Source of the DNA: an uncultured Lachnospiraceae bacterium
Lineage (GTDB): Bacteria; Bacillota; Clostridia; Lachnospirales; Lachnospiraceae
DNA length: 35,214 bases
NCBI GenBank assembly: GCA_947305245.1
Contig: CAMZDG010000032.1
Span: forward strand, 1-35,214
Reading direction: 5' to 3'
Shown here: in pieces, positions 32,233 to 35,214 of the stretch
Layout: every line of letters begins with the position of its first letter
Numbering within the stretch: position 1 is the first letter of the stretch
Made by a program: the position numbers and the translations under genes
The notes under the pieces: generated by a model
The model's input: only the letters and a program-made list of their open reading frames with translations
Told to the model about the DNA's origin: nothing
Databases searched by the model: none

Positions 32233-33698
32233 TCATTGCGCCCTTCCCGTGCCTTCTCTTCCTGCGCCTTCTTCTCTTCTTTTTCCTTCGCGTCTTCCCT
32301 CTGCCTTGCGATCATCACGGAAAGCGAGAATCTCTTCTCCTCCGCTTCCGCCTTGACGAGTCCGTCATACCGCTCCACGGCGCTTCGAATGTTTGCAAGC
32401 CCGAAGCCATGATGCTCGGAATCCTTCTTCGAGGTATATCCGCCCTCAAAGAGCTTTTTCAGGTTCACCTTCTGCTCCGTTCCATTGCTGATGCGGATCA
32501 CGAAGAATTGCCCCGTGCGCTTGATCTGCAGGTCCACCCACCTGTCTTCCTGCTCCTTCAGGTTCGTCACCGCCTCAATGGCATTATCCAGCGCATTCGC
32601 GAACACGCTGCAGACGTCCATCGGCTTCATGTGCAGGCCGCCATCCACCACGCCGTCCACGGTGAAACGGATCCCAAGCTCCTCCATCTTCGCCGCCTTC
32701 ATGGCCACGATGCAATCCAGCATCTGGTCTCCGGTCACGAACTTCGGCGACAGATCCTTGATCTCTCCGAGAAGCTGCTCCAGCTGCTCCTTGGCCTCTG
32801 CCGTTTTCCCCTCGTTCATCAACATGTCGAGGAGCGAAAGCTGATTGATCATATCATGTCGGAACGCCCTGGTCTGCGTCTGCGTCTTCTTATACTGCTC
32901 GACATAAGCGAGCTCGGCGTCCAGATACGTCTGCTGATATACCGTCTTGTCACGGAGCACGCTCCGATAACGGTTCATCAAAAACAGGATCGGGAAAAAA
33001 ATGCTAAGAAGCGGGATCATGAGCGCAAGAGAATATTTTTGGAACATCACGGAATAATCTCCCGTCACCAACCCCGCGAAGAAGCTCATGAAAAAGATCC
33101 ACACGGCGAAAAAGAAGATCTCAATGGCCCTCAGCCGAAGGAACAAGCCTTTCCGATAAAAACCAAAATAAAAGATCAAAAGAAGGCTCAGCGAGAATAG
33201 CGCCAGAACCATATAAAACCGGAAGCCAAGCGGATCCGTCGCGTTGCGAAGCCGGCTGATCACCAACGCCGGATTCCCGTCCAGGATCCCGAACAGATTG
33301 AGTAGCAGGGCCACCAGAAATTCATTGCTGAGCCAGAGCACCAAGACCGTCTCTAAGGCGTACAAAACGCGCAGGGCTTTTTTCTGATCATACAGAAAGA
33401 TAGATACCACAAACACAAACAGATAGAAAAGAAGGCCAACGTCCAGCGTCGTATCAACGTTTACCTCGGCGAGCGGAACGAAAAAACGCGCCGCAAAGCA
33501 AAAGACGTTATATGCAGTAAAGCACCAAAAAAAGGCGCTCATGGCAAGAACGCCTTTTCGGCTAAGTTTCACGTAGTGTCCCAAAAAGCAGGACATGATG
33601 ATCAATGCACTGATCGCATTCAGCGTCGTGCTTGCAAGCGAAAACGTGCCCGTCAGCAAGGTCCTGACGTTATCCCATAAATTCATCATCTCCGGCAT
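32229..33698 (-). CDS. GHKL (AgrC/LytS-like) sensor histidine kinase, orphan
   Basis: The 489-residue protein has six to seven membrane segments in the first 275 residues, then a SPOB-like dimerisation helix with the phospho-acceptor His in FRHDMINQLSLLD, and a GHKL ATPase domain with N-box NALDNAIEAV and HHGFGLANIRSAVE. This layout matches kinases that sense peptide pheromones or envelope state and pair with LytTR regulators. No response regulator lies in the window on either side. The ATG at 33698 is too close to its AGAGG; the ATG three codons later (33689) fits better. The C-terminal 25 residues are a Lys/Glu-rich tail. It follows fucU by 39 bases. Confidence 0.92.
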   Translation of the reverse strand: MPEMMNLWDNVRTLLTGTFSLASTTLNAISALIIMSCFLGHYVKLSRKGVLAMSAFFWCFTAYNVFCFAARFFVPLAEVNVDTTLDVGLLFYLFVFVVSIFLYDQKKALRVLYALETVLVLWLSNEFLVALLLNLFGILDGNPALVISRLRNATDPLGFRFYMVLALFSLSLLLIFYFGFYRKGLFLRLRAIEIFFFAVWIFFMSFFAGLVTGDYSVMFQKYSLALMIPLLSIFFPILFLMNRYRSVLRDKTVYQQTYLDAELAYVEQYKKTQTQTRAFRHDMINQLSLLDMLMNEGKTAEAKEQLEQLLGEIKDLSPKFVTGDQMLDCIVAMKAAKMEELGIRFTVDGVVDGGLHMKPMDVCSVFANALDNAIEAVTNLKEQEDRWVDLQIKRTGQFFVIRISNGTEQKVNLKKLFEGGYTSKKDSEHHGFGLANIRSAVERYDGLVKAEAEEKRFSLSVMIARQREDAKEKEEKKAQEEKAREGRND

Positions 33699-33737
33699 TC
33701 CATTCCTCTTTCCGATGGCAATGCAGGATAAGCTCCG

Positions 33738-34175
33738 TTACAGGACGCAACCCTTCTGAAGGATCAGGTTGGCGTACTGACTGGTCTCTGAGGTGGCGAT
33801 GATCGCATACGCCTTCTTTGCCTCCTCATAAAACGCAAAACGCTCGAGCTTCTGGATCACGCCTGCTCCCCTGGGCTCTGCCTTTTCGATCATCGCCTCA
33901 TAGGTCTTCCAGATGGATACGTCCGCCTGATCTCCGGGCACCCGCTCCATCAGACTGACCGGCCGCTCCACATACTGATCCAACGGAAACACCTGCAGGA
34001 TCGCCTCCAGGATTTCCGGCACGCCGTGCCCGTCCATTCGCAGTACAATTCCATTCTTTCCCATGCTCTGCGCAGGGAAATTGCCATCCGCTATTACAAT
34101 AGTATCACTATGTCCCATCTCGCACAAGACTTTTAATAATTCCGGCGACAGCATGGGAGAAATTCCTTTCAACAT
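33738..34175 (-). CDS. fucU: FucU/RbsD-family sugar mutarotase
   Basis: The 145-residue protein starts MLKGISPMLSPELLKVLCEMGHSD, with the conserved catalytic-region His in GHSD and the later RMDGHGVPEILEAIL and PLDQYVERPVSLM segments of FucU. C-terminal FYEEAKKAYAIIATSE completes the fold. FucU interconverts alpha and beta L-fucose anomers; RbsD acts on ribose, but the PLDQYVE block favours FucU. AAGGAGG precedes the ATG. It lies 12 bases after an amidohydrolase that could act on L-fuconolactone, so the pair may serve fucose breakdown. Confidence 0.92.
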   Translation of the reverse strand: MLKGISPMLSPELLKVLCEMGHSDTIVIADGNFPAQSMGKNGIVLRMDGHGVPEILEAILQVFPLDQYVERPVSLMERVPGDQADVSIWKTYEAMIEKAEPRGAGVIQKLERFAFYEEAKKAYAIIATSETSQYANLILQKGCVL

Positions 34176-34187
34176 ATGCGTTCCTCC

Positions 34188-35078
34188 TTATAACATATTC
34201 CCAATTTCCGGCAGGGGTTGCAAGCCTTCAAATCCATAAAACCGCACCGCGTTCTCACCGAGGAAGGCTCTCTTATCTTCGTCGCTGAGCTTCTCGCTCT
34301 CCACAAGAAATCTCACTGCGGAGCGATACGTGATATCCGTCATGGTGCGAGGATAATCACTCCCCCACATCAGCTTGTCCATGCCGCAGATCTCCTTCGC
34401 CTCCAGGATCGCGTCCACGGCCGACGGATATGGGTAAAACTCCTTATGAAACAGCCAGGTCAGGCCGCCGCTCTCGACATACACCTTCGGATTCCTCGCC
34501 AGCGCGATCTGCCGCTGCCAGCCATCCGTCGTCACCATACCAAAGTGCCCGATGGCGATCCGAAGCTTCGGACAGGCATCGATCAAATACTGCAGCCCGT
34601 CCACCTGCGCGTCGCCGTCCGCCATGTCGATGGAGATAAACTTTCCTGCCTGCTCCACCTTCTGAAACACGGGAAGGAGTTTTCTAAGGTCCTGATCCGC
34701 CAACCTTCCGGCGCAGATCTTCAGTCCGTCGAACCCCTCCAGCGCATAGTCCTCCCGCTCCTCATACAAAGAGCAGACGCGGAACCGCTCCGGATAAGTC
34801 TCGCGCACCTTTTTCAGATACGCATCCTGATTCCCATCCATATACTCCTGCGTCACCACGCAAGCATTCACCTGCGCATAATCCATATTCGCGAGCAGCC
34901 GCTCCGCCGTATTCCTTCCGTCCTCCAGATACGGCGGCATCATCTGCCTCACCTCCCCCAGGAACATGCTCTTCCCATTGCCCACGTGCCTCACCGGCAG
35001 TTCATTGATCATCCCCTCCTGCTTCTCCCACAGGTGAAGATGCGCATCCACCTTCACGCAATCCCATACGTTACCCAC
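34188..35078 (-). CDS. Amidohydrolase-family protein, possible L-fuconolactone hydrolase
   Basis: The start is GTG at 35078 with AAGGGGG at a spacing of 7. The 296-residue protein has the metal-binding VDAHLHLW motif near the N-terminus (residues 10-17), a mid-chain IGHFGMV with another His, and the C-terminal LMWGSDYPRT motif with its catalytic Asp, all as in the PF04909 amidohydrolase-2 family. That family includes L-fuconolactonase and 2-pyrone-4,6-dicarboxylate hydrolase. The fucU neighbour favours a sugar lactone. It may be the last visible gene of an operon that continues to the right of the window. Confidence 0.92.
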   Translation of the reverse strand: MGNVWDCVKVDAHLHLWEKQEGMINELPVRHVGNGKSMFLGEVRQMMPPYLEDGRNTAERLLANMDYAQVNACVVTQEYMDGNQDAYLKKVRETYPERFRVCSLYEEREDYALEGFDGLKICAGRLADQDLRKLLPVFQKVEQAGKFISIDMADGDAQVDGLQYLIDACPKLRIAIGHFGMVTTDGWQRQIALARNPKVYVESGGLTWLFHKEFYPYPSAVDAILEAKEICGMDKLMWGSDYPRTMTDITYRSAVRFLVESEKLSDEDKRAFLGENAVRFYGFEGLQPLPEIGNML

Positions 35079-35118
35079 TTCACAACCCCCTTTTCAATCC
35101 CCTCTCCCACCATTTCCA

Positions 35119-35214
35119 GCTCTCAAGGGAACAATTTCTTCTTTTTCTCCGCTTTTTGTCCCCCTCTCACTCCATTTCTCGCTCTCAAGGGAACAATTTC
35201 TTCTTTTTTCTCCG
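35119..35214. repeat. 62-bp direct repeat at the right edge
   Basis: GCTCTCAAGGGAACAATTTC begins at 35119 and again at 35181, 62 bases apart, and the match extends through CTTCTTTTT(T)CTCCG; the second copy is cut by the window end. A flanking CCCCTCTC(C)CAC segment precedes each copy. The array probably continues to the right and may hold the promoter of the fucose-type operon. Confidence 0.75.

Overview
The window looks like part of a chromosome from a Gram-positive clostridial anaerobe, most likely Lachnospiraceae. The evidence is strong AGGAGG-type ribosome-binding sites, sigma-A-like promoters, Rho-independent terminators, AsnA-type asparagine synthetase, a His-less HPr/Crh-like protein, a Cas4-domain XPD/DinG-family helicase, and the shikimate-kinase-like paralog typical of Firmicutes. 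There are no rRNA or tRNA genes, no intact insertion sequence and no prophage. Species cannot be assigned by reading alone.

Layout. (a) 1-7858, minus: one open frame encoding a giant secreted protein (at least 2619 residues, C-terminus beyond the left edge) built of four large modules, each carrying a block of GLUG repeats (10, 9, 7 and 4), followed by MBG/YDG-type domains. (b) 8028-8967, minus: two small membrane proteins with their own promoter and terminator. (c) 9138-12318, plus: an FtsX-type ABC permease and its ATPase. (d) 12385-20781, minus: eight tightly packed genes running from a promoter overlapped by a perfect 16-bp palindrome. They encode a diacylglycerol-kinase-family lipid kinase, an MscS channel, an unknown acidic membrane-anchored protein, a MATE transporter, a 79-residue membrane protein, a shikimate-kinase-like/PD-(D/E)XK fusion, a response regulator and a histidine kinase. 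The two-component system ends head-on against the ABC operon and is the natural candidate to control it. (e) 20902-24604, minus: a MacAB-like export system in order ATPase, adaptor, permease. (f) 24858-28004, minus: a helicase with an N-terminal Cas4-like nuclease domain, and an HPr/Crh-like protein. (g) 28279-29289, plus: asnA with a strong terminator. (h) 29369-29986: a gene-free stretch with a REP-like inverted repeat, two degenerate units and seven copies of a 52-bp hairpin repeat. (i) 29987-35078, minus: a large polytopic membrane protein with internal 28-residue repeats, an orphan GHKL histidine kinase, fucU, and an amidohydrolase probably acting in fucose catabolism. (j) 35119-35214: the start of another direct repeat, cut by the window edge.

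The window is mainly about the cell envelope: a surface protein, two export systems, a drug/metabolite exporter, a mechanosensitive channel, a lipid kinase and two sensor kinases. The most unusual items are the 52-bp hairpin array, the kinase-nuclease fusion sitting directly upstream of a two-component system, the eight-gene run with its palindromic promoter, and the modular GLUG giant.
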